Shown here: piece by piece, positions 36,636-45,646 of the stretch
Layout of the letters: each line of letters opens with the position of its first letter
Position numbering within the stretch: the stretch's first letter is position 1
Assembly (NCBI GenBank): GCA_946544235.1
Contig: CAMNMC010000112.1
Coordinates: forward strand, 1-58,600
Direction of reading: 5' to 3'
Length of the DNA: 58,600 nucleotides
DNA from: an uncultured Lachnospiraceae bacterium
Lineage (GTDB): Bacteria > Bacillota > Clostridia > Lachnospirales > Lachnospiraceae
Notes under the pieces: generated by a model
Told to the model about the DNA's origin: nothing
Database searches by the model: none
The model's input: only the letters and a program-made list of their open reading frames with translations
Program-made: the position numbers and the translations under genes

Positions 36636-37538
36636 ATGAAGATTTTTACAACAGTTAAGCGAAAGTTAAAGAGAGCAGCGGCAGCGGGTCTTGTAGGAGC
36701 AGTACTCGTTACAAGCCTTACAGGATGCGGTAAGAAGAAAGAAGAGAAAACTGCAGATGGTCAGACAGTTACGACCATCAATGTCGGCGTTATAACAGCC
36801 GGAGATAAGACATCATTCGTAGATGATAAGGGTAAGCTTACAGGATATGAGATCGAGCTTATGAGAAAAATCGATGAGGAGCTTCCTCAGTACAAGTTTA
36901 ATTTCGTTCAGCTTGAGGGACCTACACTTTTCTCATCACTTGATGCCAAGAAGGTAGATTTTATTTCAGGTAACTTCAGAAGAAGTGATGCAAGAGAAGA
37001 AAAATACTATCATACATACAGAGCTTATATTTCTACACCATATAACATCATCGTATTTGATGATAATACAACAATAAACGGTATTGAGGATCTTGAAGGC
37101 AAGAAGGCCGGTACAGGTGAGGGAAGTCTCATGGCTGATATCCTCAATGCATATATCAAAGATAATAATTCTACTATCGAAGTAGTTTATTCTTCAGACC
37201 TTGTAGCAGATCTTTCAGCAGGAAGAATCGATGCGATCGTAATGCCTGGCAGACAGCTGGATATTTACAATGAGAAATACGATAACCTCAAATTTAAGAT
37301 CGTTGGTGATCCTGTAAGAGGTAAAGACGGATGCATGAAGGATTCAAATGCATATTGGTATGTAAGAAAAGAAGAAGAAAGTATACCACTCAGAGACGCA
37401 CTCAGCGAGGCACTTTACAAGCTTAGACAGGAAGGTGTTCTTACACAGCTTTCAAATGAGTGGTACGGAAAAGACCTTACAGCAGGCATTGATGAAGAAT
37501 GCGAAGAAGAAGTTAAGGAAATGTACGGTATCAAATAG
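36636..37538 (+). CDS. Amino acid ABC transporter substrate-binding lipoprotein (SBP_bac_3)
   Basis: The 300-residue protein has a basic signal peptide with lipobox SLTGC, then an SBP_bac_3 domain: INVGVITAGDKTSFVDDKGKLTGYEIELMRKI, DAKKVDFISGNFRRSDAREEKYYHTYRAYISTPY and DLEGKKAGTGEGSLMADIL. Family members bind cystine, glutamine, arginine or histidine. The ligand-contacting set differs from canonical ones in the FRRSDAR stretch (usually TITPER), so the ligand may be unusual. Confidence 0.93.
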   Translation: MKIFTTVKRKLKRAAAAGLVGAVLVTSLTGCGKKKEEKTADGQTVTTINVGVITAGDKTSFVDDKGKLTGYEIELMRKIDEELPQYKFNFVQLEGPTLFSSLDAKKVDFISGNFRRSDAREEKYYHTYRAYISTPYNIIVFDDNTTINGIEDLEGKKAGTGEGSLMADILNAYIKDNNSTIEVVYSSDLVADLSAGRIDAIVMPGRQLDIYNEKYDNLKFKIVGDPVRGKDGCMKDSNAYWYVRKEEESIPLRDALSEALYKLRQEGVLTQLSNEWYGKDLTAGIDEECEEEVKEMYGIK

Positions 37539-37589
37539 TTTTCCGGATGTTTAATAAAGATTCAGATATAGAAGTTAAAGGAGAAAAAG

Positions 37590-38276
37590 ATGGTACAGGC
37601 ATTTGAATGGAAATACGTATTTAAAGCTATGCCAAGATTACTGCATTTCATACCTATAACGCTCCTTATCTGGGCAGCGATCATTTTGAGCGGAGTATTT
37701 GTAGGTAGTCTGTTTGCAGTGATCAGGACCAAACATATACCTGTGCTTGAGCAACTGGTCAGAGTGATCATATCTGTTGTGAGAGGCATTCCGCCTCTCA
37801 CACAGCTTTTTATATTCTACTTTGGTCTGCCGGCACTGTTTCTCGAAATCGGTATAGATATTACGAGAATCGATGGTATGTGGTTTGTTATCCTCGCGTA
37901 TGGACTCAGTAACGGAGCTGTAATATCAGAAAACTTAAGAGCTGCATTTGCAAGTGTAGGTAAAGGTCAGGAGGATGCTGCTTACAGTATCGGAATGACC
38001 GGAACAAAAACATTTTTCAGAATAATGATACCGCAGGCGCTGATCGTAGCCCTTCCAAGCTTTGGAAACCTGTGCGTTGCAGCCCTCAAAAATACATCAC
38101 TTGCTTTCAGCGTAGGAGTTATCGAGCTTATGACAACGGCAAATCAGGTTGCTACTTTCACGATGCACAGAATGGAAAGCTATGTGGCAGTTGCTTTGGT
38201 TTATTACGTGCTTTATCTCTGCATCAGAACCATATTCAGATTTATAGAGCATAAGGCTTCTTATCAGAAGGATTAA
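37590..38276 (+). CDS. Amino acid ABC transporter permease (HisM/GlnP-type), first
   Basis: The 228-residue membrane protein of the His/Glu/Gln/Arg transporter permease family has TLLIWAAIILSGVFVGSLFAVI, VVRGIPPLTQLFIFYFGLP and the EAA loop GKGQEDAAYSIGMTGTKTFFRIMIPQA. It pairs with the second permease 20 bp downstream. Ribosome site AAAGGAG. Confidence 0.95.
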   Translation: MVQAFEWKYVFKAMPRLLHFIPITLLIWAAIILSGVFVGSLFAVIRTKHIPVLEQLVRVIISVVRGIPPLTQLFIFYFGLPALFLEIGIDITRIDGMWFVILAYGLSNGAVISENLRAAFASVGKGQEDAAYSIGMTGTKTFFRIMIPQALIVALPSFGNLCVAALKNTSLAFSVGVIELMTTANQVATFTMHRMESYVAVALVYYVLYLCIRTIFRFIEHKASYQKD

Positions 38277-38295
38277 TGGTAGGGAGGAAAAATAT

Positions 38296-39015
38296 ATGGA
38301 TTTTGACTGGAAATTTTTCTGGGAAGTTGTAAGGGGAGCAGGAAAGGCTGTTCCGCTCACACTTTACCTTTCACTTTGGTCCTTCTTTTTCGGACTACTT
38401 ATCGCACTTGTAATTGCGATACTCAGGTACAAAAAAATATTTATTCTGGATAAGTTTGCCGATTTTTATGTTTCCTTTATCAGAGGAACGCCGGTTATCC
38501 TGCAGCTTTATCTGGTTTATTACATCATTCCTGCGATAGTTGATAACTTTATGATCAAACATGGCTTCAGCTTCCGTATGAATCAGATAGAGATCAAGAA
38601 GCTTGTGGTGCTGACACTGTCGATAAATATGTCGGCTTATCTGGCAGAAACTATACGAGGCGGTCTCAATTCGCTCGGCCGCAGTGAGATAGAAGCCGCA
38701 ATGTCCATAGGCATGACCGGTGGACAGATACTGAGAAGGATAATCATTCCACAGGTGCTGGTGATAAGTATTCCGAACTTCTCTTCACACCTGATCGGAA
38801 TAATACAGGCTACATCACTGGCATTTTATGTAACGCTTGTTGAGGTAACGGGTACAGCCAGGATCATGGCGATGGATAACTGGAAATATTTTGAAGCATA
38901 TGTGGCAACAGGACTTATCTACTGGCTGCTGACTGTGGCAGTGGAGATAATAACATTCATAGTCGAGAAGCTGGTTGAGAAGCGCGGTTATGCGCTCCAT
39001 ACACGCAGAGCATGA
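38296..39015 (+). CDS. Amino acid ABC transporter permease (HisM/GlnP-type), second
   Basis: The 239-residue permease has TLYLSLWSFFFGLLIALVIAIL, FIRGTPVILQLYLVYYIIPA and the EAA loop GRSEIEAAMSIGMTGGQILRRIIIPQV. Two non-identical permeases make the channel for the same substrate. The stop codon lies at the beginning of a 14-bp tandem repeat. Confidence 0.95.
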   Translation: MDFDWKFFWEVVRGAGKAVPLTLYLSLWSFFFGLLIALVIAILRYKKIFILDKFADFYVSFIRGTPVILQLYLVYYIIPAIVDNFMIKHGFSFRMNQIEIKKLVVLTLSINMSAYLAETIRGGLNSLGRSEIEAAMSIGMTGGQILRRIIIPQVLVISIPNFSSHLIGIIQATSLAFYVTLVEVTGTARIMAMDNWKYFEAYVATGLIYWLLTVAVEIITFIVEKLVEKRGYALHTRRA

Positions 39016-39094
39016 TGATTTGAGCATGATGATGCGAGCATAATGAATCGAGCGTGATGATTTGAGCATGATGAGTCGAGCAAGATGATTCGGA
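39011..39094. repeat. Six tandem 14-bp repeats
   Basis: Units near CATGATGATTTGAG begin at 39011, 39025, 39039, 39053, 39067 and 39081, the first overlapping the permease stop codon. They fill much of the gap before the LDH2-type gene. Confidence 0.9.
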
Positions 39095-39224
39095 AGAAAA
39101 TGATGCGACAGAGAATGATATAGCCGCATACGGAATGAATTAAAAGAATAAAACATTAAGGATAAAGAATTGCACCGGTGAATGACAAAATGGTGCGGAG
39201 ATGATAAAAAAAGGGGATAAGAAA

Positions 39225-40271
39225 ATGGCCGGAAGGTATAGATTAGATGAATTAAATACAGCGGCAGCAAAGATCTTTGAAGCAGCCGGCTTTAGAAAGG
39301 ATTATGCAGAAAGAGTTGCCGATAATCTCGTTACAGCAGAGGCGAGAGGTGTATATTCACACGGCCTTGTCCACCTTACGGATTATGTTGAACTCTTCAG
39401 ACTCGGAAAAATACAGAATAATGATTTTGAGGTTGTCAGGGATTTTGCGGCAACAGCTCTTATAGATGCGCACCATGCACCCGGAGCACCGAGCGGCGAA
39501 GAGGCGATGGATCTTGCCATAGAAAAGGCAAAGCAGTTTGGCGTCGGAATAGTTTCGGTTAAGAACGGTACACACTTCGGAATGGCATATTATTATGCAA
39601 GAAGAGCACTTAAGGAAAATATGATCGGACTTGCATTTACAAATGCAGGCGACATGGTTGCTCCTTTCGGCGGCAAAACCAAGCAGATAGGAACCAATCC
39701 GATATGTATCACATCTCCGACAGGTGACGGCGGTGAGATAACCTTCGATGCTGCGACAAGCGTCCAGGCCTTAAACAAGCTGTATCATGCATCGGTAGAG
39801 AAGAAGCCGATACCGCTTGGCTGGGCGATCGATCCTGACGGAAATGACACCACTGATCCGAATCTCGGAATGGCCGGTGCACTGCTTCCATTCGGTGGGT
39901 ACAAGGGCTACGGTCTCGGCTTCATGGTAAATCTTCTTACAGGAATCCTCAGTGGTTCATCGCTGGTAAGACATGAAGACGGTACGATCAGCGAGGATAT
40001 TCATAACTGCGGTTTCAACTTCTGTGCGATAGATATTTCAAAGTTTAACGACCTGAAGGATTACTTCGATGGTCAGAAGCTCTTTGCTGAGAGAGTTACT
40101 TCCTCTGCCAGAAAGGATGGAGTTGATAAGATTTATCTTCCGGGCGAGATTGAGGTTGATAAATACTACAAGGCGCTTAAGGATGGAATCCTCTTGGGTG
40201 ACGGAGTGGAAGGAAATCTTCTGAGACTGCAGGAGGAGTTTAATATTGAAAATAAGCTGATGAAGTTGTGA
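39225..40271 (+). CDS. LDH2/MDH2-family 2-hydroxyacid dehydrogenase (HcxB/YbiC-like)
   Basis: The start is the ATG at 39225 with AAGGGGAT before it. The 348-residue protein belongs to the malate/L-lactate/ureidoglycolate dehydrogenase family: ARGVYSHGLVHL with catalytic histidine, ALIDAHHAPG, FGVGIVSVKNGTHFGMAYYYARRA, AFTNAGDMVAPFGGKTKQIGTNPICI and LPFGGYKGYGLGFMVN. These reduce 2-oxo acids with NAD(P)H. Together with the YbdH-like gene at 33468 it gives the HcxA-HcxB pair. It ends the transporter operon. Confidence 0.92.
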   Translation: MAGRYRLDELNTAAAKIFEAAGFRKDYAERVADNLVTAEARGVYSHGLVHLTDYVELFRLGKIQNNDFEVVRDFAATALIDAHHAPGAPSGEEAMDLAIEKAKQFGVGIVSVKNGTHFGMAYYYARRALKENMIGLAFTNAGDMVAPFGGKTKQIGTNPICITSPTGDGGEITFDAATSVQALNKLYHASVEKKPIPLGWAIDPDGNDTTDPNLGMAGALLPFGGYKGYGLGFMVNLLTGILSGSSLVRHEDGTISEDIHNCGFNFCAIDISKFNDLKDYFDGQKLFAERVTSSARKDGVDKIYLPGEIEVDKYYKALKDGILLGDGVEGNLLRLQEEFNIENKLMKL

Positions 40272-40378
40272 TACAAATTGCTCCGTTTCTGCGAAACTCA
40301 CGCAATTCTACGGACATTCGGAATCCGCTAATTTATTACATAAATTGCTCCTTCCTCATGTCCGGCAGGTTCCAAATT

Positions 40379-40413
40379 CATAAAATGATTCATATACGTA
40401 TGATCATTTTATG
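40379..40413. other. 35-bp palindrome in the leader of the nitrogenase-like unit
   Basis: Arms CATAAAATGAT and ATCATTTTATG flank a centre that is itself nearly palindromic (TCATATACGTATG). The rest of the 393-bp gap holds AT-rich sequence, a terminator and a LysR-type dyad. Confidence 0.85.
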
Positions 40414-40462
40414 ACATTGAAACCCTGATATCACATATTATATATGCCATATAATATATAGA

Positions 40463-40505
40463 AAACCACGTTCTTTTGACATAGCGGAACGTGGTTTCTT
40501 CATGT
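40463..40505 (+). terminator. Terminator between the transporter operon and the nitrogenase-like unit
   Basis: An 11-bp stem AAACCACGTTC with GAACGTGGTTT is followed by a short pyrimidine-rich tail (CTTC). It makes the D-K-B-H genes a separate transcript. Confidence 0.75.
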
Positions 40506-40541
40506 TTGGGGGCATAAGCCGGGGCAGAAGTAATGATATTT

Positions 40542-40615
40542 GTTATAGGCCGAGACTATAACCGCGTATCATTTTTGAGTATTAACGATAGTGGGCTAAA
40601 AGGTGATAGTATAGC
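40542..40615 (+). promoter_or_regulatory. LysR-type dyad and weak promoter of the nitrogenase-like unit
   Basis: GTTATAG-GCCGAGA-CTATAAC (40542-40562) is a perfect dyad with the same ATA-N9-TAT spacing as the cysK site. TAGTAT/TATAGC (40608-40615) is a plausible -10 without a good -35. The dyad centre is about 69 bp before the expected start, as at cysK. Confidence 0.65.
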
Positions 40616-40664
40616 TAATCATAAATAAAGAAACACGTTCACCGAAAGAAAAGGGAGTAATGAT

Positions 40665-42110
40665 ATGGCAGTCAGATATTCGGGATTAAGAGAATCAAGA
40701 CAAAACAGATATAACGATCTGGGCGGCAGCAGTGTAGATATCGCTGACAGATTTGAAAAGAAATGTATAAAGAAAGCAGAGAGAAGCTTCGAGCAGGGAC
40801 TTCAGTGCCAGGAGATCAACAGCCTGCAGGCTTTGGTTTCCATAGAGGATTCACTTCTGATAGTGCATTCTCCTCAGGGATGTCTCGGATGCGTATCGGC
40901 CATGCAGGATCTCTTCAGAGTCGGTCAGATACACAGAGGCGTTAAGCACGTTAGAAACGCGAGGCTCCTTTGTACGAATCTTGATAAGAAGAGCGTTATC
41001 TTCGGAGGCGAGAAGAAGCTCCGTGATACGGTTAAGCTTGGTATAGAGAGGTATTCGCCGAGGATAGTATATGTATTTACCTCATGTGCATCAGGTATCA
41101 TCGGTGATGATATTGATGCAATATGCGGTGATCTTCAGGATGAATATCCGGAGGTGGTAATGGTACCGGTTCACTGCGAGGGCTTTAAATCCAAGATATG
41201 TGCATCAGGCTTTGATGCGGCGCTGATAGCAATCAATAAATATATTATAAAAGGACAGAAGCAGGAGACAGAGCCTGATCTGATAAACCTGTTCGCACCG
41301 ACCTCAATCAGCTACGCTGACCAGAGGGAGATGGAACGAATGCTTGAGAACCTCGGCATGAGGGCTAATTATATTCCTTTCTACAGCAATCTGGACAAGC
41401 TGAGAAACATAACCGCAGCGACGGCTTCGACCTCTATCTGTAAGGTTTTCGCAGATGAGTTCATGAAGGAGCTGGAGGCGGATTACGGTATTCCTTACAG
41501 TCACACAGTCATGCCGATAGGAATCAGAAATACGGATAAATGGTACAGAGGCATCGCGAAGATCGTCGGTAAGGAGGAAGAAGCCGAGGAGATCATCCGA
41601 AAGGAACACGAGAGAATCGATCCTCTGGTAAATGAGATAAGAGAGAGGCTGCAGGGCAAGAGAGTCTTCATCTGCGGAGGAACAGGAAGAAGCTTTGCTG
41701 CAGCGGCTCTTATAGATGATTTTGGAATGAAGCTGGTAGGACTTGAAACACCGACCTACGACAGCGATGCACAGGATGATATTGAATATCTCAACAAGAT
41801 CCATGGTGATTTTGTGGTTGATATAGCAAACATGCTCCCATTTGAGCAGGTCAACCTGCTGAACAGGCTCAGACCGGACTGCTTCATTGGCGTTGCGGAC
41901 TGGGCCGCGAAGCTGGGACTTCCGACCACACACGTACTTGACGGCAAGAGGCCGACCATGGGTTATGACGGACTGATATATCTCGGAAACAAGATAGCAG
42001 ATCAGTTTGAAAATCCGGGCTTCAATGTGAAGCTTGCGGCTCACAGAAAGCTTCCTTATAAGGACAGCTGGTATCAGGAGGATGCATTCAAATATATAGT
42101 TGAAAGATAA
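40665..42110 (+). CDS. Nitrogenase-like NifD-type subunit (putative cofactor-bearing subunit)
   Basis: The 481-residue protein matches the nitrogenase component 1 family. Equivalents of the three P-cluster cysteines are seen at C48, C73 (HSPQGC) and C141 (SCASGIIGDDI), and VIFGGEKKL and VPVHCEGF are kept. C259 stands exactly 15 residues before YGIPY, as Cys275 of NifD does before YGIPW. H423 lies ten residues before GYDG, as His442 does before GFDG. These ligate the FeMo cofactor in nitrogenase. By eye, Gln191 and His195 are replaced by C179 and F183, arguing against ordinary N2 reduction. It is first of four genes and keeps the features of a cofactor subunit rather than NifE. Confidence 0.9.
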   Translation: MAVRYSGLRESRQNRYNDLGGSSVDIADRFEKKCIKKAERSFEQGLQCQEINSLQALVSIEDSLLIVHSPQGCLGCVSAMQDLFRVGQIHRGVKHVRNARLLCTNLDKKSVIFGGEKKLRDTVKLGIERYSPRIVYVFTSCASGIIGDDIDAICGDLQDEYPEVVMVPVHCEGFKSKICASGFDAALIAINKYIIKGQKQETEPDLINLFAPTSISYADQREMERMLENLGMRANYIPFYSNLDKLRNITAATASTSICKVFADEFMKELEADYGIPYSHTVMPIGIRNTDKWYRGIAKIVGKEEEAEEIIRKEHERIDPLVNEIRERLQGKRVFICGGTGRSFAAAALIDDFGMKLVGLETPTYDSDAQDDIEYLNKIHGDFVVDIANMLPFEQVNLLNRLRPDCFIGVADWAAKLGLPTTHVLDGKRPTMGYDGLIYLGNKIADQFENPGFNVKLAAHRKLPYKDSWYQEDAFKYIVER

Positions 42111-42153
42111 TGAATGCGTGAGCAGATAATATCATTTAATAAAGAGGTAGAAT

Positions 42154-43437
42154 ATGTCAGCAATAACAGAAAATCCGCGTGGAGGATGTGTTCTCGCGGG
42201 AATAAATTCAAATCTTTTGGCCATCGGAGGTGTCTGCCCCGTATTTCATTCGGGACCGGGCTGTTGCCTTCAGACCTCTGCCAGTGAGCAGGGACAGTCG
42301 GGCGGAAAGAATGCAGGTTTCGTATCAGGATCGTCAATTCCCTGCTCGAACATGCTCGAGAAGGAGGTTGTATTTGGAGGAACCAACAAGCTCAGAACCA
42401 CCGTTCAGGGTGCAGTCGATATCATAGATGCAAAAACCTTCTTCATCCTGACAGGATGTACGGCAGGTATAATCGGAGATGATGTGGAGAGCATCGCTCA
42501 GGAGTTCCGCGACAAGGGTCATGAGGTTTATGCAATTGAGACTCCGGGCTTCCACGGCGACAGTAATCTCGGCTATGAGGTTGTCTGGAATACATTCATC
42601 GATCAGGTTATAGAACCTGCTGAGAGAGATGAAAAGCTTGTAAATATATTTGGAATCGTTCCTTATCACGATCCGTACTGGTACGGAAATCTCGAGGAGA
42701 TAAGGAGAATACTCGAGAGACTCGGACTTAGGGTAAATACATTTTACACCAATCATCAGACTATCGATGATGTTAAGAAGAGTTCCGGTGCGGCACTTAA
42801 TATAGTTATCAATCCATGGCTCTTCGAGAAGCCGGCCGAGAAATATAAAGAGAAGTTTGGGGTTCCTTGGATCAAATATCCGGGACTTCCGGTCGGAGCA
42901 ACCGATACAACCGAATTTGTTCGCCAGGTTGCGGAGGCTCTTTCACTTGATAAGGAGCTCGTTGAGAAGGTTATCTGGGAGGAAGAGGATTACGTTTACA
43001 GCTTCCTCGAGCAGGCCATCGGAAGACTTTCATGGAAGAGGTTCGGAGTTATCGGCGATGCCAATTCGGCAATCGGTATTACCAGATATCTGGCAAATGA
43101 TTACAGCTTCACACCTAAGTTCACGATAGTTTCTGAAACAATCTACAGAGGACATGATGTACAGCTGATCAAGGACCGCATAACAAATCTTGAATATGCA
43201 AAAGCACCTGAGGTTGTATTTGCAGCTGATCAGTACAGAATAAATGAAACAATATATAAGCACGATGATGTATCACTCATCGTCGGTTCCGCAAATGACA
43301 GAGAGGCGGCGTCCTACAAGGATGTGCAGTTCTTTGAAGCAACATTTCCGGTAACCACAAGGCTCTTCTTCAACAGAGCCATAGCAGGCTACAGAGGAAG
43401 CCTGACACTTACAGAGGATCTTTACGATAATATTTAG
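42154..43437 (+). CDS. Nitrogenase-like NifK-type subunit
   Basis: The 427-residue partner subunit lacks the long N-terminal extension of NifK. Cysteines C12, C37 (HSGPGC) and C102 (GCTAGIIGDD) match NifK C70, C95 and C153, with the same spacing for the first two, so a P-cluster-like [8Fe-7S] or [4Fe-4S] centre at the subunit boundary is likely. EVVFGGTNKL and the ETPGFHGDSNLGYE stretch are family marks. RBS AGAGG precedes the start, 43 bp after the D-like gene. Confidence 0.9.
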   Translation: MSAITENPRGGCVLAGINSNLLAIGGVCPVFHSGPGCCLQTSASEQGQSGGKNAGFVSGSSIPCSNMLEKEVVFGGTNKLRTTVQGAVDIIDAKTFFILTGCTAGIIGDDVESIAQEFRDKGHEVYAIETPGFHGDSNLGYEVVWNTFIDQVIEPAERDEKLVNIFGIVPYHDPYWYGNLEEIRRILERLGLRVNTFYTNHQTIDDVKKSSGAALNIVINPWLFEKPAEKYKEKFGVPWIKYPGLPVGATDTTEFVRQVAEALSLDKELVEKVIWEEEDYVYSFLEQAIGRLSWKRFGVIGDANSAIGITRYLANDYSFTPKFTIVSETIYRGHDVQLIKDRITNLEYAKAPEVVFAADQYRINETIYKHDDVSLIVGSANDREAASYKDVQFFEATFPVTTRLFFNRAIAGYRGSLTLTEDLYDNI

Positions 43438-43522
43438 TAGCATGAAGCGAAGCGGAATGCGGTGTTAAGAGTCCGGGGGACGCTTGTTCAACACGGACCG
43501 TAGTGGAACGGAGACTATTCGC

Positions 43523-43537
43523 ACTGTTCGGAACAGT
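43523..43537. other. Short dyad between K-like and NifB-like genes
   Basis: ACTGTTC-G-GAACAGT is a perfect 7-bp-arm dyad 28 bp before the NifB-like start. The gap 43438-43565 also begins with a GCGAAGCG-type fragment shared with other spacers. Confidence 0.55.
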
Positions 43538-43565
43538 ATAATAATCAGCCAGAAAGGAGGCAGCT

Positions 43566-44435
43566 ATGACAGGCTTAGAAGAATTAAGAGCAAAACATCC
43601 ATGTTTCGGAGGACATAAGGACAACATGGGAAGAATTCATCTTCCGGTGAGCCCGGCATGTAACATCGGCTGCCGTTTCTGCGACAGGGTAAGAAATGAT
43701 TATGAGGACAGACCGGGAATCACTTCTCAGGTTCTGAAGCCTGAGGAAACCATAGATCTTATCAGGAGAGCTCTCACGCTTTGTCCGGAGATCAAGGTTG
43801 CCGGAATTGCCGGCCCGGGAGACACACTTGCTTCAGATACCGCACTTCAGACCTTCAGACTTATCAGGGAGGAATTTCCGGATCTGATCAAATGTATGAG
43901 TACGAACGGTCTCCTGCTCAGCGAGAAGGCTGAAGAGGTTATCGATGTCGGAATCGACAGTCTGACCGTAACGGTAAATGCAGTTGATCCGGAAATACTT
44001 GCGAAGATAAATAAATTCGTTGTTTATCACGGAAAGAGATATGACGGCGTTGAGGGCTGCAGGATACTTATCGAGAAGCAGCTTGAAGGAATCAAAAAGG
44101 TCTGTGATGCAGGCGTGATGGTCAAGATAAATACAGTGCTCGTTCCTGAAGTTAATCTCGAGCATATCGAAGAAATAGCAATGACGGTTGCTGAGCTTGG
44201 AGCAGAGCTGTATAACATCATACCACTCATACCTGCAGCGGAGATGAAGGACTTCAGGGCTCCGACAAGAGGTGAGGTTTTCGCAGCACAGCTTTCAGCC
44301 GGAAGATACATAGAGCTTTATACTCACTGCCAGCACTGCCGTGCGGATGCAGCGGGAATTCCGGGAGGAAAGGACATAAGCGCGCAGCTGTATTTATTAA
44401 AAACTGCTATGGAAGGAACTTTTTCACATGGCTAA
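43566..44435 (+). CDS. NifB-like radical SAM protein (cofactor precursor synthase)
   Basis: The 289-residue protein has HPC (C13), GRIHLPVSPACNIGCRFC with the radical SAM CxxxCxxC at about 32-39, CMSTNGLLL (C110) and a late HCQHCRADAAG (about 256-260). These are NifB marks; NifB fuses [4Fe-4S] clusters with a carbon from SAM into the 8Fe-9S-C core. The cysteine that NifB has before RPGV is missing (NDYEDRPGI here). It lacks the NifX-type C-terminal domain, which is encoded apart at 32764. Its presence implies that the D-like subunit carries a NifB-derived cofactor. RBS AAAGGAGG. Confidence 0.9.
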   Translation: MTGLEELRAKHPCFGGHKDNMGRIHLPVSPACNIGCRFCDRVRNDYEDRPGITSQVLKPEETIDLIRRALTLCPEIKVAGIAGPGDTLASDTALQTFRLIREEFPDLIKCMSTNGLLLSEKAEEVIDVGIDSLTVTVNAVDPEILAKINKFVVYHGKRYDGVEGCRILIEKQLEGIKKVCDAGVMVKINTVLVPEVNLEHIEEIAMTVAELGAELYNIIPLIPAAEMKDFRAPTRGEVFAAQLSAGRYIELYTHCQHCRADAAGIPGGKDISAQLYLLKTAMEGTFSHG

Positions 44436-44442
44436 GATGTAA

Positions 44443-45451
<1,009 letters not shown>

Positions 45452-45477
45452 ATACGTTTACTACGCCTAATACAAAT

Positions 45478-45622
45478 AAACTGCCGGTAGCAGTATTTCG
45501 CTCAGGGACCGCTCGCGCTTATTCCTCGCGTAGTGGTACTAAACTCGTATGCACGATGTGCCTACTCGTTAAGTACCAACGCTGTGGATGTCCCATCGCC
45601 GAAACACTGCTACCGGCAGTTT
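45478..45622. repeat. 145-bp foldback element after the NifH-like gene
   Basis: Terminal arms of 23 bp (45478-45500 and 45600-45622) pair with one mismatch. The inner part holds weaker stems (GTACT...AGTACC). It lies between convergent genes and could serve both as terminator. Confidence 0.85.
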
Positions 45623-45646
45623 GTGTTTATAGCTGGAATTGTTTTA

